NCBI GenBank assembly: GCA_024278955.1 | Contig: JAJRSE010000071.1 | Location: forward strand, 1 to 64,000 | Length of the DNA: 64,000 nucleotides | Source: Planctomycetota bacterium | Lineage (GTDB): Bacteria; Planctomycetota; Planctomycetia; Pirellulales; Lacipirellulaceae | Direction of reading: 5' to 3' | In this document: positions 8,081-16,261 of the stretch, one piece after another | Numbering within the stretch: the stretch's first letter is position 1 | Layout of the letters: every line of letters begins with the position of its first letter | The notes under the pieces: model-generated | Seen by the model: only the letters and a program-made list of their open reading frames with translations | The model's database searches: none | What the model was told of the DNA's origin: nothing | Program-made: the position numbers and the translations under genes

Positions 8081-9832
8081 TTAGTTGAGGTTATTGATAG
8101 GCAGAGTTGTCGGTTTGGCAGAGAGAGGCTGTTCGAGCAGGGGAAAGTCTTGGGAGGCTTCCGTTGGTGGCAATGAGATAAGTTCATGGCTGCTTGATTC
8201 GATTGGCATGAAGAAATGTCGTCGTGCTAGTCGAACAGGTCGAGGGTTGGTGATGGCGTCGTAAAGACGCGGTTCGTAGATGCGTGGAGTACGGTTTAAG
8301 GGCCCTTGGGTGAGTGACTCTTGGGTTCGCATCAATTCCACCGACTCGCGGCATGCTACGATAGGCGTGTAGGGCTGGATATGTGGGACCAGCGTGACGA
8401 TGATTTCGGTTCTCGATTTAATAGCTCGTCGCTTCTGGAAGAGCACCCCTAGGTAAGGGAGGTCGCCGAGCCAGGGAACTTTGCTTTGGATGATGCTGTC
8501 TTCTTCTTGAATGAGTCCTCCGATAACCATGCCTTGGCCATCGTTGAGAAAGATGTCGGTTTCGACTTCGGTAGTTTCTTCTGAGGGGAGCTCGGTAACG
8601 GGATCGATTTGTCCGGTCGAGACTTCGGGTTTGATATGCATCAGGATGCGACCATCGCGTGTGATGCGTGGCTCGACCGTGAGCACGACGCCGACGTCGA
8701 GAAATTCGACGGTTTCTAGCGAGCTGGTTTGGGTGGTGGTCGTGACTCGAAAGCCAAGCTGTTCGCCGACTTGAATACGTGCCTCTTGGCCGCTGACGAC
8801 TAGTAGACGCGGCGAAGCGAGGGTTTTGGCGTCGGTTGTGTTTTTGAGCAGCTCGACGAGGTTAGTGAGTGCCGCGCCGGTGGTTTCTAGGAAAAAAGCA
8901 GAAGTTGCAGCGGGATTGGCTAAGCCAATAGTGTTGAGCTTGATCTCGTTTCCTCGAAAGCTGGTGAGCGATTCAAAATTCACACCGTTGCGACAGTCGT
9001 CTCTCAAATCGACTTGAAGGATATGGACTTCGATGAGCACCTGACGCGGTGGCTGATCGATTTGTAGGACGTAGTCCTGGACTCGAAGTAACTGAGTTGG
9101 GTAGTCGAAAACAACGAGCGACTCGCGGCTCCGCCGATTGTCGGTCGGGCTGCTTTCCATAATCCACGATTTCCCGCCCGGGGAGAGGAACCCTTTGACC
9201 GCTTGGTCGGCATCGACGGCCGAGGCAAAGTCGAGTTCAAAGATTTGTGTCTTCCGGCCTCCTGCATTTGGCGACATGAAGTTGGCTGTTTCTAAACTAA
9301 CAATAAAAATAATGCCGTTGTTGCTCGACCACGTGTAACCCGAGGCAGCTAACAGCGAATCGAGGGCCGTTTGCCAGGGCACTTTGGTCAGCGAGGCAGT
9401 GACTCCGATGTCGGCAGGGGCGGAGAAAACAATGTTCAGGCCTTGTGCCTCTGCAATCATTGTGATTGTATGACGAAGCGAACCATCGCGAACGGTCAAC
9501 GAAATGAGGCCGTCTTTGCCTTGGAAGATAATTTCGGCTTTGGGGTCGGGTTTCGCAAATGGAATGAGGTGTTGGGTCGTAGGGCTTGCCGCTGGAGGGG
9601 CAGGCAACGACTCGGGAATTTGACCTGCGACCGAGGCGCCGAGTGCCTTGATGGTCTCCCAGGAATCGTTAGCCATGTTTTGGGCAACTCGTGGCTCGCT
9701 GCGGAAGCGAGACGTTCGCGAGTCTTGGGCGACGGCAACTGGCGCGCAGGCAAAAAGCAGCAGCAAAACGCTTAGACGAATCGCCCAGCGTCGCAGGCTC
9801 GCACCTTCGTGTTGCCGCTTGCAGCAGGTCAT
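8081..9832 (-). CDS. pilQ: Type IV pilus/type II secretion secretin (PilQ-like)
   Basis: Forms the outer-membrane ring through which the pilus or pseudopilus passes. 583 aa: signal peptide (about 1-36), an STN-like N domain (about 95-180), a NolW-like N domain (about 190-275) and the secretin barrel domain. The barrel shows ASPRLLVVSGQEARIQVGEQ, the VxxGGLIQEE-type turn and the terminal KVPWLGDLPYLGVLFQ signature. It is the last gene of the leftward pil operon, 40 nt after the PilP-like gene. Peptidoglycan-binding AMIN repeats are not evident, so the protein is shorter than proteobacterial PilQ. Confidence 0.9.
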   Translation of the reverse strand: MTCCKRQHEGASLRRWAIRLSVLLLLFACAPVAVAQDSRTSRFRSEPRVAQNMANDSWETIKALGASVAGQIPESLPAPPAASPTTQHLIPFAKPDPKAEIIFQGKDGLISLTVRDGSLRHTITMIAEAQGLNIVFSAPADIGVTASLTKVPWQTALDSLLAASGYTWSSNNGIIFIVSLETANFMSPNAGGRKTQIFELDFASAVDADQAVKGFLSPGGKSWIMESSPTDNRRSRESLVVFDYPTQLLRVQDYVLQIDQPPRQVLIEVHILQVDLRDDCRNGVNFESLTSFRGNEIKLNTIGLANPAATSAFFLETTGAALTNLVELLKNTTDAKTLASPRLLVVSGQEARIQVGEQLGFRVTTTTQTSSLETVEFLDVGVVLTVEPRITRDGRILMHIKPEVSTGQIDPVTELPSEETTEVETDIFLNDGQGMVIGGLIQEEDSIIQSKVPWLGDLPYLGVLFQKRRAIKSRTEIIVTLVPHIQPYTPIVACRESVELMRTQESLTQGPLNRTPRIYEPRLYDAITNPRPVRLARRHFFMPIESSSHELISLPPTEASQDFPLLEQPLSAKPTTLPINNLN

Positions 9833-9872
9833 TTTTTGTCGTTAGTCCCAGACAGGGTCGAAGAGAAGAGGG

Positions 9873-10430
9873 TTAGCGTTGTTCGAGCTCAGAAAGCACG
9901 ACGCCTTGTTTGGTGATGTCGGTAATTTCAAATCCTTCAAATTGGTCGCCAATGCGAACTTGCTGTTCGCCGATGGTTGCCCGTTTTTCTCCCGAGGAGA
10001 TGACGACTATTTTTGTTCCTTCTTGCATCAGTTGCTTGAGCACGGCTGCCTTTTTTGCTTCACGTTGCGATTTATCAGAAAAGGTGTCTTCGCTGCCGTC
10101 GACTAAAGATGCTTCTGCGGTGATGAGCCAATCAGGCTTTGCCAACGGGTCGAATGCGACAATGCTTTCGACCGTCATCTCGGTCCATATACGAGGTGCA
10201 GCTTTCGTTTTTTCTAGCGTTCCTTCGGTTTGCTTTTTTGTTTGAGCAAGTTTTGGTCTCTTGGATTGCTCGTTGCTTTGGGTGGTTTGTCTGCTTGCAA
10301 TTTCGGAGGGAGCCTGGCTTGTCGGTAGCTGGCCGACGATGACGACAAGCAGCACCACGGCAAGCACACCAATCAACGCTAGCTTAGCCGGCGTGGCACC
10401 TATTTTTTTCATCCTATTGGGTTCGTTCAT
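9873..10430 (-). CDS. PilP-like pilus assembly protein
   Basis: 185 aa with one N-terminal membrane helix (about residues 13-33), a Lys/Gln/Thr-rich linker and a small C-terminal beta domain ending GDQFEGFEITDITKQGVVLSE, similar to the HR/PilP fold that contacts PilQ. Its ATG overlaps the TGA of the PilO-like gene (ATGA), so translation is probably coupled. The assignment rests on order M-N-O-this gene-Q and on topology. Sequence identity to classical PilP looks low. Confidence 0.65.
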   Translation of the reverse strand: MNEPNRMKKIGATPAKLALIGVLAVVLLVVIVGQLPTSQAPSEIASRQTTQSNEQSKRPKLAQTKKQTEGTLEKTKAAPRIWTEMTVESIVAFDPLAKPDWLITAEASLVDGSEDTFSDKSQREAKKAAVLKQLMQEGTKIVVISSGEKRATIGEQQVRIGDQFEGFEITDITKQGVVLSELEQR

Positions 10431-11017
10431 AGGACTTCCCCTGTCTTATTTGTATCGTTTGATTCGATGCCATAAACCAATACAAATGTCACTTCGAGAG
10501 GGTAGCTTCCAGATTCTTGGTTGGTTGCTAGCTCTAAGTTGATGATCTTAGTAATCCTGGCAAGCTGGTGAACTTTGTCGAGAAATCCGCAGATGCTAGC
10601 GAAGCTTCCTCGTCCACTGACAGTGACCTCAACTCGCGAGTGAGTTGGAGTTGATTCCGGGGTATCCCAGGCGGCTTCTTGAAGCCGAAACTTTGCGGCA
10701 TGGGCTGCCAATCGGACGGAAGACTCAAACTGTTCCTTTTCCAGATCCTGTGGCAGACGCTTCCGCATCGAGGCTGTCTCTTGCTCCAACTGGTCAAGCT
10801 CATCACGTAACGAGTGGTGCTTTAGTCGGATACTCTTTCCATTAGAAAGCAGTTGCTCAAGCTGCTTGGTTCGCTCGCAATGTGCCTCGCATTGATCGGC
10901 CATCTGCGCATAACTCAGTTGGTAGAACGCAGTCAGCATCGCGACGACCGCAAGCAACCCGGCCGCATGGAACGACCAGCCGATGGCTTTTCGATTGTGA
11001 TGATGGGAGTTTTTCAT
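10427..11017 (-). CDS. PilO-like inner-membrane pilus assembly protein
   Basis: 196 aa: a short cytoplasmic start, one membrane helix (about residues 15-35), a coiled-coil stretch with many Glu, Leu and Lys residues (about 45-100), then an alpha/beta domain. This is the layout of PilO/GspM proteins, which dimerise with PilN in the periplasm. It lies 18 nt after the PilN-like gene and overlaps the next gene by 4 nt. Confidence 0.7.
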   Translation of the reverse strand: MKNSHHHNRKAIGWSFHAAGLLAVVAMLTAFYQLSYAQMADQCEAHCERTKQLEQLLSNGKSIRLKHHSLRDELDQLEQETASMRKRLPQDLEKEQFESSVRLAAHAAKFRLQEAAWDTPESTPTHSRVEVTVSGRGSFASICGFLDKVHQLARITKIINLELATNQESGSYPLEVTFVLVYGIESNDTNKTGEVL

Positions 11018-11035
11018 ACTTGGCTCGTGATTCGA

Positions 11036-11617
11036 TCAGAACGAACTTTGCAGTAGAAATTTTTCGATCTGTTGTTGATTGATAAATTCGGGTTTTGAAG
11101 TTCGCAGTTTGACGTCAGCGAACGGCAGGGCCGTTTTCAAGTTTTTTCTCAGGCGGATTACCGATTTCTTGCTGATGCCTCGTCCTGCGACCGAGATCGC
11201 CCTGCTCGTTTCGCTTTCTTGTTCCGAAAGAAGCGACGCCGATTGCTGAAACTCAAGCTTTTCAAGGTAAACCTGCCCTTGGCTTTCGGCGACCGTTTTC
11301 CCTACGATGCCGAGCAAGGTGACGACCGGGGTATCGATTTTTGCTAGCGCCAACGAAATTTTCTCCTGGGCTTGTACCAGCTCAATTCGCTTTTTGAATT
11401 CTTTACTGGCTTTGTTCATCTGTCGGAAAGGCTCGTAGCGAGCTTCAAGAGCGGCGACTTCCTCGCCCTGCTGATGGACAGGCAGCCAAATAGCAAACCA
11501 AGTGGGGATGAATAAAAACCCTAGCACCGTCAAAACGACAGTCCACTGGCGGAGTCGTTTACGAGCACACGTTTGAACACGCGAGCGATTCGACATCAAG
11601 TTGAGATGGCGTTTCAT
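11036..11617 (-). CDS. PilN-like inner-membrane pilus assembly protein
   Basis: 193 aa beginning MKRHLNLMS, which resembles the short N-terminal tail that PilN inserts into PilM, followed by a membrane helix (about residues 22-44), a coiled coil and a small alpha/beta domain. ATG 11617 is chosen because it overlaps the pilM stop as ATGA and has GGGAGA upstream; a longer in-frame opening to 11722 lies inside pilM. Confidence 0.75.
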   Translation of the reverse strand: MKRHLNLMSNRSRVQTCARKRLRQWTVVLTVLGFLFIPTWFAIWLPVHQQGEEVAALEARYEPFRQMNKASKEFKKRIELVQAQEKISLALAKIDTPVVTLLGIVGKTVAESQGQVYLEKLEFQQSASLLSEQESETSRAISVAGRGISKKSVIRLRKNLKTALPFADVKLRTSKPEFINQQQIEKFLLQSSF

Positions 11618-12684
11618 GGCTTCTCCCATGCGAGTGCCGAGAGGGCGATAGCGGGACCGAATAAGCAGCTTGGCATTTCCGGCGTATCGAGGAGGGCCGG
11701 TTGCTCTTCGCCGAGTTGCCACGTTTCGACTTTGGTTTCTAAGTCCTGGGCAAGGTGCCCCGCGAGGCCGCGAATTGTGGCTCCGCCTCCGAAGAGATAG
11801 AGACTCTCGGGGAGAATGGACCGTCGTTGAAACTGAAGGTGCGAAAAGGTCCGCCGGATCTCGTCTGCCAGGCGAGCCAGGGGTTCAGCGATAATTTCTT
11901 CGACTAATTTTCCCGCCGGCGAGGAGGTCGAACTGGCAGATCCCCCGAGCCCGTACTCTTGCAGCAGACGTTGCGATTCTTCTCTGGTGACGCCGAGTTC
12001 TTCAACCAATCTGTCGATCAGGCGGTGCAAGCCGCAATTTTTGAGATTGCGAACATAAACGGGTCGACCTTCGACAACCACACACAAGGTGGCTTTTGCA
12101 AAACCCCAGTCGAGGGCAGCGGTTGGCACAGTCGAGTCCGCTGGTTCGACGAGAGCAACTGCTCGTGCGAGCGACAGGGGCAAACCGTCGATCGTTTGGC
12201 ACGACCATCCCGACTCGGTCAGGTCGTCGAACAACTGGTCGGACCAGCGCGTGGCAACGGTCAGGATATTTAGTTTCTTAGCGATGCCATTTTCTTCTTC
12301 TGGCTCGGCGTCCCAAACGTCAAATTGCAATCCTTCGGCGGAACGCTGAGTTGCCATCTCGATAGCACCACGTACTTGGTGGCTCTCGATTTCTCCGCCA
12401 GAGGGGCGGTCAAGCGTATGCACACCGCAAATCGCCATCGGAAACGTCGCTGCGGCTTGCTTGCCGCGGAAGCTGGGATGCAGAGAAACGGCAGCACACA
12501 TTTCGTCGGCAGAAGAAAGCGGATTGAGCTCGGCAAGTTCGGCAATTGGCCACGCCACGCGACGTGGCACGATCGCTAGACCGGTCACCCGAAGGCCTTT
12601 CTTGCTGCGAGTTAGCTGGGCAAGTTTTACGGTGGAAGTGCCAACGTCGACGCCGACCCATCCTGTTTTTTGAATACCAATCAT
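11614..12684 (-). CDS. pilM: PilM-like actin-fold pilus assembly ATPase
   Basis: A cytoplasmic platform protein with the actin-like ATPase fold. The N-terminus shows the phosphate-binding loop GVDVGTSTVKLAQL. A second nucleotide-binding segment (LDWGFAKATLCVV) and the adenosine-site glycines (YLFGGGATIRGL) follow in order. It is 356 aa. ATG 12684 is used; a TTG 6 nt upstream is also possible, and neither has a good ribosome binding site. A 22-bp perfect inverted repeat lies upstream, between this gene and pilC. Confidence 0.85.
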   Translation of the reverse strand: MIGIQKTGWVGVDVGTSTVKLAQLTRSKKGLRVTGLAIVPRRVAWPIAELAELNPLSSADEMCAAVSLHPSFRGKQAAATFPMAICGVHTLDRPSGGEIESHQVRGAIEMATQRSAEGLQFDVWDAEPEEENGIAKKLNILTVATRWSDQLFDDLTESGWSCQTIDGLPLSLARAVALVEPADSTVPTAALDWGFAKATLCVVVEGRPVYVRNLKNCGLHRLIDRLVEELGVTREESQRLLQEYGLGGSASSTSSPAGKLVEEIIAEPLARLADEIRRTFSHLQFQRRSILPESLYLFGGGATIRGLAGHLAQDLETKVETWQLGEEQPALLDTPEMPSCLFGPAIALSALAWEKP

Positions 12685-12777
12685 GGGCAATAAAAACTTT
12701 TGTGTACGTTCTAGTAATCGATTTCTTTACTAACTTTGCTAAAATATCTGGATGCTGAAATTGGCTTTAAGGATCGT

Positions 12778-12840
12778 AACCCGACGCGTAAGCGAGGGAG
12801 AAGCGGGGCTCCGCAGCATCCCTCGCTTACGCGTCGGGTT
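12778..12840. repeat. 22-bp perfect inverted repeat inside the pil operon
   Basis: 12778-12799 and 12819-12840 are exact complements (core CCCGACGCGTAAGCGAGGG). The 19-nt loop contains its own GCGGGGCTCCGC mini-hairpin. It lies in the 200-nt gap between pilC and pilM, where no gene is seen. No T-run follows on either strand, so it does not look like a plain terminator. A sequence of this kind recurs in planctomycete genomes as far as I recall. Confidence 0.92.
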
Positions 12841-12884
12841 ATGATTTGTTTTATTCCCTAACCTCCAACCTCCAACCCCTTCCC

Positions 12885-14072
12885 TTAATGCCTGTTTGCG
12901 AGTGTCGAAAGATCGAAGACCGGCAGCATGACCGCCAGCACAACTCCTGCGATGATGATTCCCATACCGACCGTAATGATCGGTTCGAGCATGCCGATCA
13001 ACTGTCGCATGCCTGCTTCGGCTTCTTCTTCGTAGTACTCGCCTAAGAGCTGAGTCACCTCTCCCATTTTGCCTGTTGTCTCGGCGGTAATAATCATCTC
13101 TCGAGCCGATTGAGGAATCACCTCGGTATCGGGCAGAGCGCTTTCTAAGTTTTGACCATTGACGACCGCATCTTCGAGCTTGGCGAGTAGCTCTTTGTAG
13201 AGCGTGTTTTCGATCGCTTGGCGTGTGAGTCGCAAAGTTTCGAGCAATGGGACACCACTTTGAAGCATCAAACCCATCAGTCGACACATGCGCCCTACCA
13301 ACTGCGTGCGGCAGACGTCGCGAATCACTGGGGCATGGATCCAGAGCGTGTCGAGCGCGCGACGACCTTGCTCGGTCTTTCGCCACTCGCTAAATCCGAC
13401 CAAGCTTCCGACCACTAGCGGGGTCCACAACCACCAACGGGCCCACATTTCATCGGCAACGGCGATTAGAAGTCGGGTTATCGCTGGCAGCGGGACGTCG
13501 TACTGTTCAAAAATCGTTGCGAAACGAGGCAGCACAAAAAGCACCAAGGCAACCAACACGGCGCTGGATACCAACATCAGCAGCACAGGATAGGTCATCA
13601 ATGCACGCATCGTTCGCCGAGTACGTAGCAAGCTTCGCTGCATATCGGCAAGCTGTGCAAGGACTTCCGACATCTTGCCGGTAGCTTCTCCTGCCGCAAC
13701 GGTTGCGATATAGCTCGGATCGAAAACACGAGGGTGCTGTCTTAGGGCGTCTGAAAGCGTGTTGCCGGCAAGTACGGCTTCGTGTACTTCGTAGAGCACC
13801 TGAGCCAAAGCGGGCCGCTTGCATTGCGACGCCAAGCTTCCGAGAGCCGACGAAACGTCGACGCCCGAGCGAGTCATGATTGCCAGTTGCGAAGTAATTT
13901 CTGCCACATCTTGTTGACGAACGGCACTGCCACGGCCTTTTTGCGAGTTTGCCTGGGTGCTTTGCGAATTCCAGACCGCTCCTTCTCCGCCAAAGTGAGA
14001 TCCCGCTTCTTGAGACGCACGAGGGGCGCTGGTTGGCGCGAGCATCGATTTTTCAAAACTGGTGGCACTCAT
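12885..14072 (-). CDS. pilC: Inner-membrane platform protein PilC/GspF
   Basis: The polytopic core of the pilus machine that couples PilB to pilin assembly. 395 aa with two tandem GspF domains. Each has the AxxxxxxGxxxxxAL and PxxxxPxVxxxxxxGExxGxL-type pattern (seen as GVDVSSALGSLA, DPSYIATVAAGEATGKM, SGVPLLETLRL and SAREMIITAETTGKMGEV). Three hydrophobic spans are visible. An N-terminal 45-residue polar extension, rich in Ser, Gln and Ala, is extra. It lies 54 nt downstream of pilB. Confidence 0.93.
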   Translation of the reverse strand: MSATSFEKSMLAPTSAPRASQEAGSHFGGEGAVWNSQSTQANSQKGRGSAVRQQDVAEITSQLAIMTRSGVDVSSALGSLASQCKRPALAQVLYEVHEAVLAGNTLSDALRQHPRVFDPSYIATVAAGEATGKMSEVLAQLADMQRSLLRTRRTMRALMTYPVLLMLVSSAVLVALVLFVLPRFATIFEQYDVPLPAITRLLIAVADEMWARWWLWTPLVVGSLVGFSEWRKTEQGRRALDTLWIHAPVIRDVCRTQLVGRMCRLMGLMLQSGVPLLETLRLTRQAIENTLYKELLAKLEDAVVNGQNLESALPDTEVIPQSAREMIITAETTGKMGEVTQLLGEYYEEEAEAGMRQLIGMLEPIITVGMGIIIAGVVLAVMLPVFDLSTLANRH

Positions 14073-14126
14073 TTTTCTTATCGCGTAAGGTGTTTTTTTG
14101 TTGAAGGAAGTGGCAATAGCTGGTGT

Positions 14127-15923
14127 TTATTCGACAAACGCAATGCGTCCGATCTCTTCAAGGCTTGTCTCTTCACGCTCGGCTAGCTGCAAACCGCAAT
14201 CAAGCAGTGTGGCATAATTTTGGTCGCTAAACCATTTCCGTACCGCTTCTAAGCTTGATTGATCGGAGATCAGCTGTCGCAATTCGGCGGTCGCGGGAAG
14301 TACTTCGTAGATGCCGGTCCGTCCTCGAAATCCCGTATCAAAACATTCACGACAACCTTCCCCTTTTGCAAAGCTGCGGCGCATGTCACCTTGGTAATGA
14401 AGCATTTTCAGATACTCGGCCGAAGGGTAATACGAAGTTTGGCAATGGGGACAAATCGTCCGAACAAGCCGTTGTGCGACCACCCCCGCCAGCGCTGCTG
14501 CGAGCTTATAGCTTTCGATGCCCATGTCCATCATTCGCGTGATGGCGCTTGCGCTGTCGTTGGTATGTAGTGTGCTAAGCACGAGGTGACCTGTGAGAGC
14601 CGCTTGAACGGCAACCTGGGCCGTTTCGGCATCGCGAATTTCGCCGACCATAATCACATCGGGGTCTTGTCGCAAAATCGAACGTAAAGCAGTTGCAAAA
14701 TTTACGCCGCGGTTCGAGTCGACTTGCACTTGGTTGATCAGTTCCACTTGGTACTCGACCGGATCTTCGACGGTAACGATATTGCGATGGACCGATTTGA
14801 TAAGTTCGAGGGCCGAATAAAGAGTCGTAGTTTTTCCGCTACCCGTTGGGCCGGTGACAAGTACCAACCCATAGGGCTTGTTGAGCAAGTCTTTGATATG
14901 GCTTAGGGTGACATGCGGGATACCAAGCTGATCGAGATCGAAAGTCAATCGTTGCTTGTCGAGAACGCGGATGACGATCTTCTCGCCCAAGACGGTTGGC
15001 AAGGTAGAAATACGCAAATCCACTTCTTTACCATCGGCGATCACCTGGCAACGACCATCTTGTGGGACCCGTTGCTCGGCAATGTCGAGCTTCGCCATGA
15101 CTTTGATACGAGACACAATCGCAGGGAAAATATCTCGACGTGGCCGAAGCATTTCGACCAATTGTCCGTCGATTCGGAACCGGACGGTACCAAACTTGCG
15201 GCTTGGTTCAATATGGATATCGCTCGCCGACTTACGTATCGCCTGGAGGATAAGGTAGTTCACCAGATTGACCACTGGGCTACCGTCGACCAAGTCGTGG
15301 ACCGAAGCCACGTCCATGTCGGTTTCGTCAAGCTGCAATTCAACCGCCGCATCGTCCAGGTCGGCAGTGACGGCATCGACGCGAAAATCTTCTTCGTACG
15401 CTCTTTTTTGCATCCGCTCGATCGCCGCCTGGAAGGCGAACACAGGGCGAACGTTCAGACCTGTCAGACTCTCGATTTGGTCGAGCATGTCGAGATCTTG
15501 CGGATCGGAGGTCGCTACAACAAGCTCGTCGCGGATGCGGAACAGCGAGAGGAGATTTAATTTTTCGGCCAGCGGACGTGGAATCAGCCGCACAGCAAGC
15601 GGATCGAGTAAGCCCTCTCGAAGGCGTACCCCTGGCACGCCGAGTTGTGTTTCGATAAATGGCAGGAGTTGTTCTTCGCTGGCAAACCCAAGTTCGAGCA
15701 ACGACTCGCCCAGCTTCTGCCCTTTCTCGGCATGGTGGTTGAGCGCGACTTCCAGGTCGTCTTCTCCAATGAGATTGGCGCTAAGCAAGCGTTGCCCAAG
15801 TGGCCCACGGAGAGCCGCTTCGTTCTCAACGTCTTCCCTGTCCTGGGCAAGCGGGAGATTTTGAGACTCGGTTTCTTCGGGCAGCGTGCTATTTTCGATT
15901 GATATTTCTGCGACAGGAGTCAT
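14127..15923 (-). CDS. pilB: Pilus extension ATPase PilB/GspE
   Basis: Hexameric ATPase that powers pilin polymerisation. 598 aa: an N-terminal MshEN-type domain with two LxxxLLxxxxIxxxxLxxAL-like half-motifs (about 41-95), a second N domain (about 100-175), then the catalytic core. Walker A GPTGSGKTTT is at 358-367, the Asp box VEDPVEY at 385-391, Walker B DPDVIMVGEIRD at 420-431 and the His box LSTLHTND at 449-456. A zinc site of four cysteines is C491, C494, C524 and C527. Its ATG overlaps the STAS gene stop (ATGA). All catalytic motifs are intact. Confidence 0.95.
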   Translation of the reverse strand: MTPVAEISIENSTLPEETESQNLPLAQDREDVENEAALRGPLGQRLLSANLIGEDDLEVALNHHAEKGQKLGESLLELGFASEEQLLPFIETQLGVPGVRLREGLLDPLAVRLIPRPLAEKLNLLSLFRIRDELVVATSDPQDLDMLDQIESLTGLNVRPVFAFQAAIERMQKRAYEEDFRVDAVTADLDDAAVELQLDETDMDVASVHDLVDGSPVVNLVNYLILQAIRKSASDIHIEPSRKFGTVRFRIDGQLVEMLRPRRDIFPAIVSRIKVMAKLDIAEQRVPQDGRCQVIADGKEVDLRISTLPTVLGEKIVIRVLDKQRLTFDLDQLGIPHVTLSHIKDLLNKPYGLVLVTGPTGSGKTTTLYSALELIKSVHRNIVTVEDPVEYQVELINQVQVDSNRGVNFATALRSILRQDPDVIMVGEIRDAETAQVAVQAALTGHLVLSTLHTNDSASAITRMMDMGIESYKLAAALAGVVAQRLVRTICPHCQTSYYPSAEYLKMLHYQGDMRRSFAKGEGCRECFDTGFRGRTGIYEVLPATAELRQLISDQSSLEAVRKWFSDQNYATLLDCGLQLAEREETSLEEIGRIAFVE

Positions 15924-16255
15924 TGGACATAGCTCCCGACCGCAGTCTTGGTGTCGAAGTGGCTTTCAAATCGTTGGTCGACGCCCGTGATGCGTAGAAC
16001 TTCTTTGCATAGCTGCGGGATCGCCGCAAGTTTCATTGCCCCGCCGCGTAGTTGGAGCGACTCCTGGACGTCGAGCAGTGAGTCCAGTCCTGCACTATCA
16101 ATCAGCGCAACTTCGCTCATGTCGAGAACAACCATTGGTTGGCCTTTGCTCAGGCGGCTCTCGATCGTTTCTAAGAAGTCGGCAGCGTTTTCATGGCTTA
16201 ATGGCGCCAAGGGTTTGACAACGTCAACCGCTCCTCGAGATTCAACTTGAAACAT
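15920..16255 (-). CDS. STAS domain (anti-sigma factor antagonist-like) protein
   Basis: 111 aa matching the anti-anti-sigma fold. The phosphorylatable Ser is in VALIDSAGLDSLL, which corresponds to the SpoIIAA DSSGL motif. Such proteins are switched by Ser kinases or phosphatases. It sits between the sensor kinase (6 nt gap) and pilB (4-nt overlap), so it is translated with pilB and likely belongs to pilus control. No partner RsbW-like kinase or sigma factor lies in the window. Confidence 0.85.
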   Translation of the reverse strand: MFQVESRGAVDVVKPLAPLSHENAADFLETIESRLSKGQPMVVLDMSEVALIDSAGLDSLLDVQESLQLRGGAMKLAAIPQLCKEVLRITGVDQRFESHFDTKTAVGSYVQ

Positions 16256-16261
16256 AGCGGG

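Noticed and set aside
12778-12840. Terminator between pilC and pilM
   Set aside because: The stem is perfect but no T-run follows on either strand, so it was listed as a repeat.
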